64,000 bases of DNA from positions 682,001 through 746,000 of the forward strand of contig JADJJL010000007.1 of the NCBI GenBank assembly GCA_016710265.1. The letters are read 5' to 3'. Below, piece after piece: positions 51,728 through 60,012 of this stretch. This DNA is from Saprospiraceae bacterium. Its GTDB lineage: Bacteria; Bacteroidota; Bacteroidia; Chitinophagales; Saprospiraceae. The position numbers were made by a program, and so were the translations under genes. The notes under the pieces are model-generated. The model saw nothing but the letters and a program-made list of their open reading frames with translations, ran no database searches and had not been told where the DNA came from. Each line of letters starts with the position of its first letter. Position 1 is the stretch's first letter.

Positions 51728-51790
51728 GACACACTCTTTGCCAAGCTTCGGTTTTAGCGTTGGCTTGAGTGCCTTGGCAATGTGTGTGGC
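51728..51790. repeat. Bulged hairpin 3' of the DUF2357 gene
   Basis: ACACAC-TCT-TTGCCAAG (51729-51745) pairs with CTTGGCAA-T-GTGTGT (51773-51787): two perfect blocks with an unequal internal loop and a 27-base top. It stands 21 bases after the end of the DUF2357 gene on the minus strand. Its shape recalls recombination-site hairpins, but canonical integron core sites are not seen. Confidence 0.5.
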
Positions 51791-51807
51791 TGTGAAGGGT
51801 TTGCATG

Positions 51808-54096
51808 TTATCTGATTTTATTTTTCATTAGTTCTGTTAAACTTGTTGTAAATGGAAATGCTGACGCTCTGCCTATAGAATAATTGTAAAGTTTTCTGAA
51901 ATCCCACTTAACATTTTTGAATTCTAAATTCTCAACTTTTGCAATTTTTACTACCAAATAATTTCTCTGACTTGGTGATGGGTAATTTAGTCTTTTCAAA
52001 GTTTCTTTGCTTGTTACCCTAAATCCCTTGCCAATAATTTCCCAAAGTTCACCGCTGCTTTCGTTTCCCGACGTATGCAACAATAAATATTTAGATGAAA
52101 TAGTTTCTTTGGTTAACGTTAAAGCTCCCTTTGCATTATCCATTCTAAAGTTGTAAAGCTTTTTACTTTTTATCCAATCAAAATGAGTATCAGATTTGAA
52201 ATAACCCACCAAAACAAAAGTGTCGTCTGGTAATAAGTCTCTGTTGGTATTGTATGGTTCAGGTAATTGCTCCTTAATTACATTGTTTGATTCAGGCGGA
52301 TTTTTATAAATGTCAAAAGTTCTGTAAGCAATTTTCTCTCGCTGTGAAGCACGGTTGATGAAGTGTTCAATAATTTCAAGAATAAATGCTTTCAGTTCTC
52401 CGATTCCGTTATCGGTTTTAGATGGTTTTACTGGAAATGCTCCAAGTCCTGGAATAATTTCATGAAACCCTTTTTGGTTGATGGATTTGTCACCGGGGTA
52501 TAAAACATAAGCACCGCCTGTTCTTCTGATAGCATCTTTATAGGCGTGCATTTTTAATAGGTCGGCATTTTTGTAAATGCCTTTTCTGTTTTCTTTTTTT
52601 TCTTCGTCAAGGTCGTTTTCTGTGTTCTGTTCCAGAAAATCAGTCAGGTTGGCGATTTTGTATTTCGCATCAAAATGAACATGAACAATTAATTCCTGTT
52701 TTTCCGATTCGGCTTCAGAAATGCCATTCGGCCAAAATGAAAGTGTATAATCTGGTCGTAAGGTCGTTGTCCAGCTGCCCGAATTTGGATAGGTTTTCTT
52801 TCCGGTGAATGAACGGTTGTAGCTAAAGCGTATGTTCAGTTTTCTATTGCCTGAATCATATATACCTCGCAGTGCCGTGAATTTGCCCTGCTTTATCTGG
52901 AGATTCAGGCCGTCAGGAGTTTCTTTAATTAAGTCTGAAATGTCTTTGGGTTCTATTTCAAATATGGATTGAAACAAGTCGAGCAATTTGAAGAAAAGCC
53001 AGTACTCATATAAGGTTGCAATATCTTTTTTCCCTCCGCTGTAAATATCGTCTCCGCCTTTCCAGATGAGTTTAGCTGCAAGGTCAAACATGAGCCATAC
53101 ACGCAACACTTCGCGGTAACCTTCTTTTCGCTGCAATACCGGACTATTTAGTTTTAAGATTGTTGGTCTTGAAATGTCTTTGAAAACGGTATGGTGAAGC
53201 TGACTTTCGAGCTCACGAATCATCAAGCCTGATTCGGTTTCCATTTTTTTATGACCGAATTCTTTTGCCTTGTTGTTTATGTCTGTGCAGAACTTGAGAA
53301 AATTCTCAAGTGCATGTTTTATAAAACGGTTTTCAGGGGTATCAACGGAATCTGTTTTTCTGATGGTAGTGATTCGTTCCGGCAATGTATCAATGCCATA
53401 GCTTCTCAGATAATGCGTTTCCGGTAATTTGGTTCGCCTGCCGCCTTTCAGTATTTCCTTAATATTGGCATTTGAAAATCGCCTGGCATTTCGGATATCT
53501 TTTTCTTCGGTGGTTTCTGTCCATTTGGTTACGGGTGCCGTAACAATGCGGTGAATAGCTTCGGCAAATTCATCTGTACCAATCACTGATTTAATGAAAG
53601 CAAATTTCTGATAAAGCGTTTGACTGGCTTTGGTATAATCAATTTCGAAGTGTTGTGAAACCGGTGAATTTGCCTGCAACAGAAGATCAGTACATTTTTC
53701 GGTAATGAGTTCCAGCATATCGCGGTAATCATTACGATAGCCCGATTTAACGGACTGAACTTCAAGCTCAATTTTGCAAAGCTCTTCCGAAGTATGCCTG
53801 TCAAGCAGGGGAATGGGAAGTGTACCCACAAAAATATTGGGTGCAATGGTGCCCAGATTTGCGGTTCGTTTATGCTGCTGAATGATGTTTTCTCCGATAT
53901 CGCCCAGCACAAATCCCGAATCACTGATCTGGTAATCATAGTAACAACCTTCCACCAGCTGAATCCGGGCTTCATTATTTTCGATTGCGTTTTCCTCTGC
54001 ATCAAACAACGAATCAGGCTTGCGGGCATCTATCCATATCCGCAAACCTTCCTTTACGGAATTAAGCTTGATTTCTATATTTGATATTGATTTCAA
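51808..54096 (-). CDS. DUF2357 / PD-(D/E)XK nuclease, McrC-like subunit
   Basis: A 762-residue protein. The first 340 residues are of DUF2357 type (YYDYQISDSGFVLGDIG, DTPENRFIKHALENFL, LNSPVLQRKEGYREVLRVW split into helices). The middle is a PD-(D/E)XK nuclease (PF04411-like): Glu364 in YEYWLFFKL, Asp449 in LRPDYTLSF, Asp476-x-Lys478 in HFDAKYK, and KMHAYKDAIRRTGG. The end may be PUA-like (LVGYFKSDTHFDW, YLLLHTSG). It is the expected effector nuclease of McrBC-like systems, cutting DNA when the AAA+ motor binds modified sites. It starts seven bases after the glycosylase-fold gene and is last in the operon. Confidence 0.8.
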   Translation of the reverse strand: MKSISNIEIKLNSVKEGLRIWIDARKPDSLFDAEENAIENNEARIQLVEGCYYDYQISDSGFVLGDIGENIIQQHKRTANLGTIAPNIFVGTLPIPLLDRHTSEELCKIELEVQSVKSGYRNDYRDMLELITEKCTDLLLQANSPVSQHFEIDYTKASQTLYQKFAFIKSVIGTDEFAEAIHRIVTAPVTKWTETTEEKDIRNARRFSNANIKEILKGGRRTKLPETHYLRSYGIDTLPERITTIRKTDSVDTPENRFIKHALENFLKFCTDINNKAKEFGHKKMETESGLMIRELESQLHHTVFKDISRPTILKLNSPVLQRKEGYREVLRVWLMFDLAAKLIWKGGDDIYSGGKKDIATLYEYWLFFKLLDLFQSIFEIEPKDISDLIKETPDGLNLQIKQGKFTALRGIYDSGNRKLNIRFSYNRSFTGKKTYPNSGSWTTTLRPDYTLSFWPNGISEAESEKQELIVHVHFDAKYKIANLTDFLEQNTENDLDEEKKENRKGIYKNADLLKMHAYKDAIRRTGGAYVLYPGDKSINQKGFHEIIPGLGAFPVKPSKTDNGIGELKAFILEIIEHFINRASQREKIAYRTFDIYKNPPESNNVIKEQLPEPYNTNRDLLPDDTFVLVGYFKSDTHFDWIKSKKLYNFRMDNAKGALTLTKETISSKYLLLHTSGNESSGELWEIIGKGFRVTSKETLKRLNYPSPSQRNYLVVKIAKVENLEFKNVKWDFRKLYNYSIGRASAFPFTTSLTELMKNKIR

Positions 54097-54103
54097 TTTA
54101 TAA

Positions 54104-54715
54104 TCAGACTTTGTTCTTTAAATTGAGTGTTTCCCAAATAACATCCTTGTACTTCTCTTTACTTATCTGTTGACTATAATGCATTACCTTTTGTATTCTG
54201 TATGTATCTCCAAAGTATTTTTTAAGGAGATCGTATGTTATATTTCCGAATGCAATTATAAATGGGTCAGTACACTTCAGGCCTGCAATTTCTTGTATAA
54301 ATAAATCAATGTTTTGCAATTCAAAATTTTTGTTGACTTTGAGATAAGCCTTTACATTTCCAGAGAGGTTTTCTTCAAAGTCTTTAATAATGTCTGTCAT
54401 GTATGCACCGTAAAATTCAGTGTCACGGAATGCATAACGTATTTTATAATCCTGCCCCTGAGGTCTTGAATCATGAAAATTAATAAAAGGAATTTTTACA
54501 ACTGAACGCGAAAAATTTAATCCTACCATGATTACATCAGGTTTGAGCACATCAAGTAAATAAGGGTTTTTATTCAAATCGAATATGCTCATATCGCCAA
54601 TATTTGATTTGGGCTTTAAGCTTTCATCTGCCCAAACTGCCCAACTTGCAAACTCACCGTAATTATTTTCAATTTCCTGATAATGCTCTTTCGCAATCAT
54701 AATATCATTCTCCAA
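54104..54715 (-). CDS. Uracil-DNA-glycosylase-fold protein within the McrBC-like operon
   Basis: A 203-residue protein. GLNFSRS (65-71) after the strand DVIMV fits motif 1 of the UDG superfamily (compare GINPG/GLNPS). FIIAFGNITYDLL (152-164) fits the central strand-helix, and MHYSQ (178-182) fits the motif 2 His-Pro-Ser loop, with His179 kept. ASWAVW near residue 23 is shared by related proteins as I recall. If active, it would flip and excise a base from DNA; if not, it may only recognise one. Six bases separate it from the AAA+ gene and seven from the nuclease gene. The fold assignment is from motifs only. Confidence 0.55.
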   Translation of the reverse strand: MENDIMIAKEHYQEIENNYGEFASWAVWADESLKPKSNIGDMSIFDLNKNPYLLDVLKPDVIMVGLNFSRSVVKIPFINFHDSRPQGQDYKIRYAFRDTEFYGAYMTDIIKDFEENLSGNVKAYLKVNKNFELQNIDLFIQEIAGLKCTDPFIIAFGNITYDLLKKYFGDTYRIQKVMHYSQQISKEKYKDVIWETLNLKNKV

Positions 54716-54721
54716 AAGAAA

Positions 54722-56941
54722 TTAAGCTTCGGCAAAGCTTGCAAATCCGTTGTCAATTGCTCCTCGGTACATACGGGCAATTTTTTCAAGCGAAAGCGGA
54801 TAAAGCACATTTGCATCGTTATAGTCAAAGTCTGCTTTTTCAAATACATCTTTAATGATGCTGACATTACCTGTAATGCAGAAAGATCCCAGTGTTTCCA
54901 GTATCGGACACAATTTCCTTCTTGAACCATGCAACTTGGGCAACAGTTTCTGTATGATGGCAATATCAATCTTTTGATGGGTTCTAAGCGTATTGTCCAA
55001 AACGCTCAGCTGATGAATCAAACGCAGAATTTCGCTTGCACTTCGGTAGCCAAATTCTGCTCCGGTTTTCTTCAACTCGCCAAAGAACTGAACCAAGGCA
55101 ACATTGATTTCAGCAATATCTGCGGTGGCAAATTCTTTGCTCGCAGCCATCTCCAGAAAGCTTTTGGCCATGCCTGCTCCTTTGGCCGTAAGGGCATCCA
55201 TGTTGATGTCCCTGATATTGCCCAGGAAGTTTTTCATTTCATCCTGCGTAACACTGAACTCAATGGTGTTAGCTCTGTCCAGAACCTTTGGACTGAACAT
55301 GTTGGTGGTTTCGTCAATGTTTACGGTACCGATAATGAACAGGTTGGAAGGAACTTTAAGTTTTGCAGGAACTCCGTTTTGCGCCGTTCCTTCGGCATAC
55401 AGCGGAATTTCTTCCTTTGATTCCATCACACTCAGGAAGTCTGCAAAATACCTTTCCACATGGCTCAAGTTCATTTCGTCCAGAATCAGAAAATGCGGCA
55501 GGTCGGGCTGCAAATTGGCGTGAATGATTAAATCCAGCACTCCACTGTCAGGCTTCACATATTCTTCGGGCTTCAAGGCATTGGGATAACCCAGCAGGGA
55601 TTCGCGGTTGGTCCAGTCCGCACCTACAGGTACAATTTTATATTGTTCCTCTCTTTTACAAATCCATTTTACAAAACTCTGTGCTAATTTTGTTTTCCCT
55701 GAGCCTGATAAACCGCTACAAATAACAAAAGGTTTTGTGCAAAGAGAAGCTACAAAACGGCTAACAATTTTTTCAGTAAATTGTAATCCAGCTTCTTTTG
55801 TTTTTGCATGAAAGGATTTGTAGTTGAAAATTTTATTTTCTTGCTCATGTAACATAGAAGTTGGATTAAAATTAATTTGATTATAAACTTTTAGAATTTC
55901 GTTTAAATCATTTTGAATTGTTTCTGGGTCTAATTCATCTGTGATACTATATACTGTTTTTACAAACGAAGTCCCATATCTATAAGGTTTTTCGTCAAAT
56001 TCATTTAAATACCAAGTTTCAATTGTTTGTAGTTGGTTGCTTTTCGGCCACAATTTATTTGTTGTATTAGTTTCACTAATCCCATAAGAGAGAATTAATA
56101 TATTATCTTTTTTATAATATAGATAAACAGGATAAATTCCATCGGGAACTTTATTCGGATTTTTCAATAAGGCTAAGTAAGGAATATGTGACAAACCTCC
56201 TTGGCCAAATTTCACATCCAGTTCCAATTCTTTGTAAGTTTTTGGATAACTTGAATACTTTTGATTATCAGTTTGTGCTTGATCTATAAATTTTTTTAGG
56301 ATTGGAAAAAAATCATATTTCTCTTCTGTTGGTTTAATTTTTGTATCGTAAAGCCATGAAAAAAATTGATCAACTTCTAACGGGATAGTAGTTGTAGTTT
56401 TTTTTCCAACAATTAATTCATATTTATCGATGACTGGCTTTATTGATTGATTGTAAGAAATAAATAAATCACCAAATGGAGCACTTTTAATTGAATGTAG
56501 TTTTATATCTAAAAAGTGAAGAGCCTTTTTAGATCTTGAATTATAGAATGTATAATCATTTGGGTATGCATATCCGATTAATTCACTTAAAGCAGAATCG
56601 CTGACGTATTTTATTTTATAATTGGATTTTTTATCATTTAAGTTATTTAGTCTAACATTTATTGGATCTTCACCTCGAATTAAATACTCAAAATTTCTTC
56701 TGTAATTTTCAATTGAATCATTTGGTCTCCCAAACGCGTTTGCTTTAGCAAGCGGATTTGTAGAAAAACAATGAAGATTACTTGCCATTTCTTGAAAATC
56801 TATCCATTCTGCGTCATTCAATTTTTTTTTATCAAAAAAGGATATAAAATATTTATATCGGGGTTCCAGCCAAGTTAGTTTAGCAAACCAATTAATACTC
56901 TCTGTTTTGAATTCTTTCAAATATTTCTCAACTTTTTCCAT
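54722..56941 (-). CDS. McrB-like AAA+ motor with MrcB_N (DUF3578) DNA-recognition domain
   Basis: A 739-residue protein. Residues 1-180 are a helical extension. About 200-345 match the MrcB_N/DUF3578 modified-base sensor (KFGQGGLSHIPYLALL, GIYPVYLYYKKDNILILSYG split). The AAA+ core has Walker A GLSGSGKT (410-417), Walker B FLILDEMNLSHVERYF (484-499), GTVNIDETT (538-546, the McrB sensor segment that is MNTxDRS in E. coli) and an arginine in VLDRANTIEF. It should translocate on or remodel DNA using nucleotide hydrolysis and drive the DUF2357 nuclease. GTP versus ATP use cannot be told. It starts ten bases after abiEii. Confidence 0.82.
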   Translation of the reverse strand: MEKVEKYLKEFKTESINWFAKLTWLEPRYKYFISFFDKKKLNDAEWIDFQEMASNLHCFSTNPLAKANAFGRPNDSIENYRRNFEYLIRGEDPINVRLNNLNDKKSNYKIKYVSDSALSELIGYAYPNDYTFYNSRSKKALHFLDIKLHSIKSAPFGDLFISYNQSIKPVIDKYELIVGKKTTTTIPLEVDQFFSWLYDTKIKPTEEKYDFFPILKKFIDQAQTDNQKYSSYPKTYKELELDVKFGQGGLSHIPYLALLKNPNKVPDGIYPVYLYYKKDNILILSYGISETNTTNKLWPKSNQLQTIETWYLNEFDEKPYRYGTSFVKTVYSITDELDPETIQNDLNEILKVYNQINFNPTSMLHEQENKIFNYKSFHAKTKEAGLQFTEKIVSRFVASLCTKPFVICSGLSGSGKTKLAQSFVKWICKREEQYKIVPVGADWTNRESLLGYPNALKPEEYVKPDSGVLDLIIHANLQPDLPHFLILDEMNLSHVERYFADFLSVMESKEEIPLYAEGTAQNGVPAKLKVPSNLFIIGTVNIDETTNMFSPKVLDRANTIEFSVTQDEMKNFLGNIRDINMDALTAKGAGMAKSFLEMAASKEFATADIAEINVALVQFFGELKKTGAEFGYRSASEILRLIHQLSVLDNTLRTHQKIDIAIIQKLLPKLHGSRRKLCPILETLGSFCITGNVSIIKDVFEKADFDYNDANVLYPLSLEKIARMYRGAIDNGFASFAEA

Positions 56942-56951
56942 TCCCTTAAGA

Positions 56952-57755
56952 TTATAACTTTACTTTCTTTAAATGTCTCATAACTTCTCTTTCTACCTGT
57001 TCAAAGTCTGGCAAATTTTGTATTTGCTCATTCATAGAGCTTTGCCAGCGCCCTTTGTATTGTGGTAATCGTTCTCCCAGTTTTTTTTGAAAATCGGCAG
57101 GACTTAATTTTTTATTTTCACATTTGTTAGCGAATTCCTGTAAATAAAAATTCACTTCCATGCCGTGTTGTTCCAACAAATACCATATGTCGTAAAAATC
57201 ACGAGCCTGCATGCGTTGCATAACCGTACGCATTTTTTCAACTAAAACTTCTTCCAACGGGTAACATAAAAGTTGATGTTCTGTCAAATCAGAATATCCT
57301 AATAAAACGGTTTGAATTACCGGTTTAAATTCTAATTTTTCACTTCTTGAAATATCAACTTTGACTTGTCTATTATTTCCTTTTCCTCCCAATGGGCCTA
57401 CGTAGCTAATGTAAAAATTAATTCCACCGTCTTCGTGCTCGTTGTTGCCAATGATTTCGAGATGAATATTTGCTTCCTCCAAAACGTAATCATAGGTTTC
57501 TTTAAACCATGCAAAAATTTGTTCGTTTTTAATCTCGTTGTTAAGTAAAGTAAAATCAAGGTCTTCCGAAAATCGGTAATCATCAAAATATACTTTCTTT
57601 AAAACCGTTCCACCTTTAAAAACAATCGTTTTAGAAAGTTGCTCATGTTGAGCAACACCCTGCAATATCCACGAGAGAATATAGTCCTTTTCTATTTGCT
57701 GGTCGCGAACACCCACTTCACGTGCCTTTAGTGATATTTCTCCTGGTTTAATCAT
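56952..57755 (-). CDS. AbiEii/AbiGii-type nucleotidyltransferase toxin
   Basis: A 267-residue protein of the DUF1814 nucleotidyltransferase group. Motif I/II is FKGGTVLKKVY followed by SEDLDFTLL, giving Gly48-Gly49 and Asp65-x-Asp67 as nucleotide and metal ligands. KVDISRSEKL and EVLVEKMRTVMQRMQARDFYDIWYLLE split over later helices are also family blocks. AbiEii toxins block growth by adding nucleotides to tRNA and act in abortive infection and plasmid maintenance. Its start overlaps the abiEi stop by four bases, and the McrB-like gene follows after ten bases. Confidence 0.88.
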   Translation of the reverse strand: MIKPGEISLKAREVGVRDQQIEKDYILSWILQGVAQHEQLSKTIVFKGGTVLKKVYFDDYRFSEDLDFTLLNNEIKNEQIFAWFKETYDYVLEEANIHLEIIGNNEHEDGGINFYISYVGPLGGKGNNRQVKVDISRSEKLEFKPVIQTVLLGYSDLTEHQLLCYPLEEVLVEKMRTVMQRMQARDFYDIWYLLEQHGMEVNFYLQEFANKCENKKLSPADFQKKLGERLPQYKGRWQSSMNEQIQNLPDFEQVEREVMRHLKKVKL

Positions 57756-58573
57756 GTATAAATTGCAGATTTAATCGTTTCTGTTTCCAAGTTTTGCTGA
57801 ATGCTCCATCTGCTAATCAATTTTCCGGATTTTGGTAATTCAGTATCCAATAAAACATAAGAAGCTTTTTTTACTTTTTGTAATTTATCTGTGATATTAT
57901 TATTTATTTCCAGTAATTCTAATAAAAATCCAAGTCGTTTAATAACCGCCTGAGATTTGAATCTTTGTGTGTAATCAAGTAGCGCGTCAAATTTTATTTT
58001 TTCTTTCGAAATATAAATTGCCCTTGCTACTTCAACAATTCCGCCTGCATAATCGGGTTTAAATAAACAGTCAACAATTGTTTTTTCAAGATCAGAACAT
58101 TGGACTTTATTAAAACTATCTACCCACATTTTTTTTGCCCCAAAAAAATGGCTTTCGTTATGATATATAAATTGAAAAGATACGTTTTTGATCTTGATTA
58201 CAGATGGCCTCATTTGTTTTGAAACAACAATTTGTTCCTTCAAACTCGGTTGTGTTATAAGGTTATGAATTTGCAAAGCAGAATAGTAACCAATATAATA
58301 TTGGGCATTATTTACAAGGTATTCTGCTATTAAATGCCAGTCGGGCATAAAGTTTTCAGCATTTGCTTCGTATGGTATGATGCAATAAACTCCGTCTTTC
58401 AATCTCATTAGAAGTCCACGCTTTGTCATGTCGCTAAGTAACTCCCGAAGTGTGCTTTCCTTTGAATCAGGCATTGCTTTAACAGCTTCACGATAGTCAA
58501 AGCAAGTCTTGTTCTGTCCATTAAAATAGGATAGAAGTTCGTTTGACTGCGTTGATATGTATTTACTTTTCAT
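57752..58573 (-). CDS. AbiEi-type antitoxin and transcriptional repressor
   Basis: A 273-residue protein with an N-terminal winged-helix region (FDYREAVKAMPDSKESTLRE, LLSDMTKRGLLMRLKDGVYC) and the C-terminal antitoxin domain (YYIGYYSALQIHNLITQPS, VQCSDLEKTIVDCLFKPDYAGG split over helices). AbiEi proteins neutralise AbiEii in a type IV manner and repress their own promoter by binding inverted repeats. Here two identical-type palindromes lie upstream, one nine bases before the ATG. It is the first gene of the five-gene defence operon. Confidence 0.85.
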   Translation of the reverse strand: MKSKYISTQSNELLSYFNGQNKTCFDYREAVKAMPDSKESTLRELLSDMTKRGLLMRLKDGVYCIIPYEANAENFMPDWHLIAEYLVNNAQYYIGYYSALQIHNLITQPSLKEQIVVSKQMRPSVIKIKNVSFQFIYHNESHFFGAKKMWVDSFNKVQCSDLEKTIVDCLFKPDYAGGIVEVARAIYISKEKIKFDALLDYTQRFKSQAVIKRLGFLLELLEINNNITDKLQKVKKASYVLLDTELPKSGKLISRWSIQQNLETETIKSAIYT

Positions 58574-58582
58574 AGTAACAAT

Positions 58583-58599
58583 GTCAGGATAAACCTGAC
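58583..58599 (-). promoter_or_regulatory. Proximal operator palindrome of the defence operon
   Basis: GTCAGG-ATAAA-CCTGAC, a perfect 6-base inverted repeat with a 5-base spacer, lies nine bases upstream of the abiEi start. A -7-like element TATCATTG (one mismatch to TAnnTTTG) lies at 58602-58609 on the minus strand, so transcription would begin within the operator. Binding here would block initiation. Confidence 0.65.
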
Positions 58600-58669
58600 T
58601 ACAATGATACGAAAAATAATTAAATATTTATGGCTTTAGACTTAAAAAAGTATATTTTATAATGTAATT

Positions 58670-58686
58670 GTCAGGACAAACCTGAC
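58670..58686 (-). promoter_or_regulatory. Distal operator palindrome of the defence operon
   Basis: GTCAGG-ACAAA-CCTGAC has the same arms and spacing as the proximal copy, with one base changed in the spacer. The centres are 87 bases apart. Two sites allow cooperative binding or looping by AbiEi. It also lies just after the HNH gene, whose 3' end is at 58741. Confidence 0.6.
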
Positions 58687-58740
58687 ATATTGGATATGAA
58701 ACATCATTTTAGGTGGGTCGGTGGCAAAAAATGTATTAAG

Positions 58741-59415
58741 TCAGTCAAGAAAAATTAGTCTGTTCGTTTGTCTGAGGTAACTTATCCATTTGGCAGCTTT
58801 AGATGTCGCTCTAATATATAAATTTACACCTACAGTTTTTCCACTTGCGCTAGTAACAACCATTCCATACTCAGATTTAATTATATCAGCTAATTCTAGA
58901 TTAAAATATCCAATCTTATCTCTAAATATTTGTTTTGCCTCTTCTTGCGAACTTGCAGGTACTTCTTCGTAATATCTTTTATTGAATTTCAAAATTTCAT
59001 TATTAGAATCTCGACTAGAAATTTCTTTAATTAGATCTTTTTCATTTTTGGTAAGCTTACTAATTATTGGTAAAGAATAGACAATTTCTAGCTTTAATTT
59101 GTATTGCTTTAATTGTTCTTTCGAAGGAACATCTTCTGAATGTACCCTTGTATGGCAGTTTGGACATAATACGATTAAATTTTCATATTCAGTTGGCCCA
59201 CCTTTTTCCATAAAAATGATATGATGTATTTCACAATAAGGAGCATCACATATTGTACATCTATGTCCGCACTGATCAAGCAACAAATCCTTTAGAGGAG
59301 AGGGAATATACCTTTGATCCGAATTATATTCTCGTATTATGTCATCAAAGTGTTCAGGATGATCATATTTTTCTATTCCTTTAATTAGCATATTTAATAC
59401 AGGATTAATTTTCAC
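58741..59415 (-). CDS. HNH endonuclease-domain protein
   Basis: A 224-residue protein. The HNH fold spans about residues 48-95: CTIC (Cys53, Cys56), EIHHI (His64, His65), Asn79 in NLIVLCPNCHTRVH, and Cys84/Cys87 for zinc, with His92 closing the motif. The C-terminal half has no known domain (SSQEEAKQIFRDKIGYFNLE, VGVNLYIRATSKAAKWISYL). It stands upstream of the AbiE-McrBC-like operon on the same strand, separated by the operator region, so it is probably expressed from its own promoter. A defence role is inferred from position only. Confidence 0.78.
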   Translation of the reverse strand: MKINPVLNMLIKGIEKYDHPEHFDDIIREYNSDQRYIPSPLKDLLLDQCGHRCTICDAPYCEIHHIIFMEKGGPTEYENLIVLCPNCHTRVHSEDVPSKEQLKQYKLKLEIVYSLPIISKLTKNEKDLIKEISSRDSNNEILKFNKRYYEEVPASSQEEAKQIFRDKIGYFNLELADIIKSEYGMVVTSASGKTVGVNLYIRATSKAAKWISYLRQTNRLIFLD

Positions 59416-60012
59416 TTATAATTAATTGCCTCGCTTTGGCAATCCATCTAGCAATTGCCCATAACAACAATACTTACGAAATTCTGTAAGTATCGCAAAT
59501 ATAATGAGGGTTTTATAGATCCAACTCATCGTTTGGGCTTTTCAGATATGAGCTTATCCTTAACCTGAGTATTTTTCTGTGATCCGAAAAATGGCTAACC
59601 AAGCCAAGGTTGATTTTCCTAATTCTTCTCCAAATACCGCATATAAACTGTTTGTTTTCCAAAAAAAATCAAATGGCTCCGCCGTCGTACCCGTCGAACA
59701 AATTGATTGTAATCGACTCACGTTTAATGTTTTAGAACCTATTTTAGCGCTTAAAAATCGTACATTTTATAGCACTATTTTCGGTTTCCGGGTGGCTTGT
59801 TTTTGATCATTTAGCAATTTTCAATCGCGATTCATAAAAAAAATTGCCTTTTGAAAATGATCTCCATTTAGACCGTCCCTTCTTCCGGATGGTAAAAATA
59901 ATCAGATATTGGATTCTGCACAAAAAAAAATTGGATCATAGGATTTGGTAGGATTCAAACAAGTTTCTGATGAAAAAGAAAATGAATTATCTTTGATCCA
60001 AACAAAACAAAC
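59416..60012. other. Long spacer between defence island and TonB receptor gene
   Basis: 597 bases. Small stems ATTGCC/GGCAAT (59425-59443) and TACTTAC/GTAAGTA (59471-59492) follow the HNH gene start region on the plus strand. A 75-codon plus-strand frame at 59579 has no recognisable content and is not called. Nothing else is evident except the promoter element near 59988. Confidence 0.4.
59988..59995 (+). promoter_or_regulatory. -7 element for the TonB-dependent receptor gene
   Basis: TATCTTTG fits TAnnTTTG, with the ATG 18 bases downstream. No clear -33 element is seen. Confidence 0.45.

Larger units (their letters stand above)
51143..51807. other. Long spacer between accessory genes and the defence operon
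   Basis: 665 bases with no convincing gene. Short open frames on either strand overlap repeats and structured sequence. The right half holds two hairpin systems listed separately. GCACTGAATCGCCA (51634-51647) and ACAAATGT (51580-51587 and 51617-51624) recur from the spacers at 39.7 and 45.5 kb. Confidence 0.5.

Noticed and set aside
33780..51800. Integron with attC sites
   Set aside because: No tyrosine integrase is in the window, and the shared spacer motifs do not show the inverse core-site pair of attC. Only a cassette-like appearance is reported.
51258..51806. Two minus-strand frames before the defence operon (51258-51473 and 51528-51806)
   Set aside because: The second consists of hairpin and repeat sequence. 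The first has a mixed composition without a motif and no expression signals. Both look like chance frames in the spacer.
59579..59806. 75-codon plus-strand frame
   Set aside because: No family, signal peptide or operon context; it lies in a long spacer with AT-rich runs.
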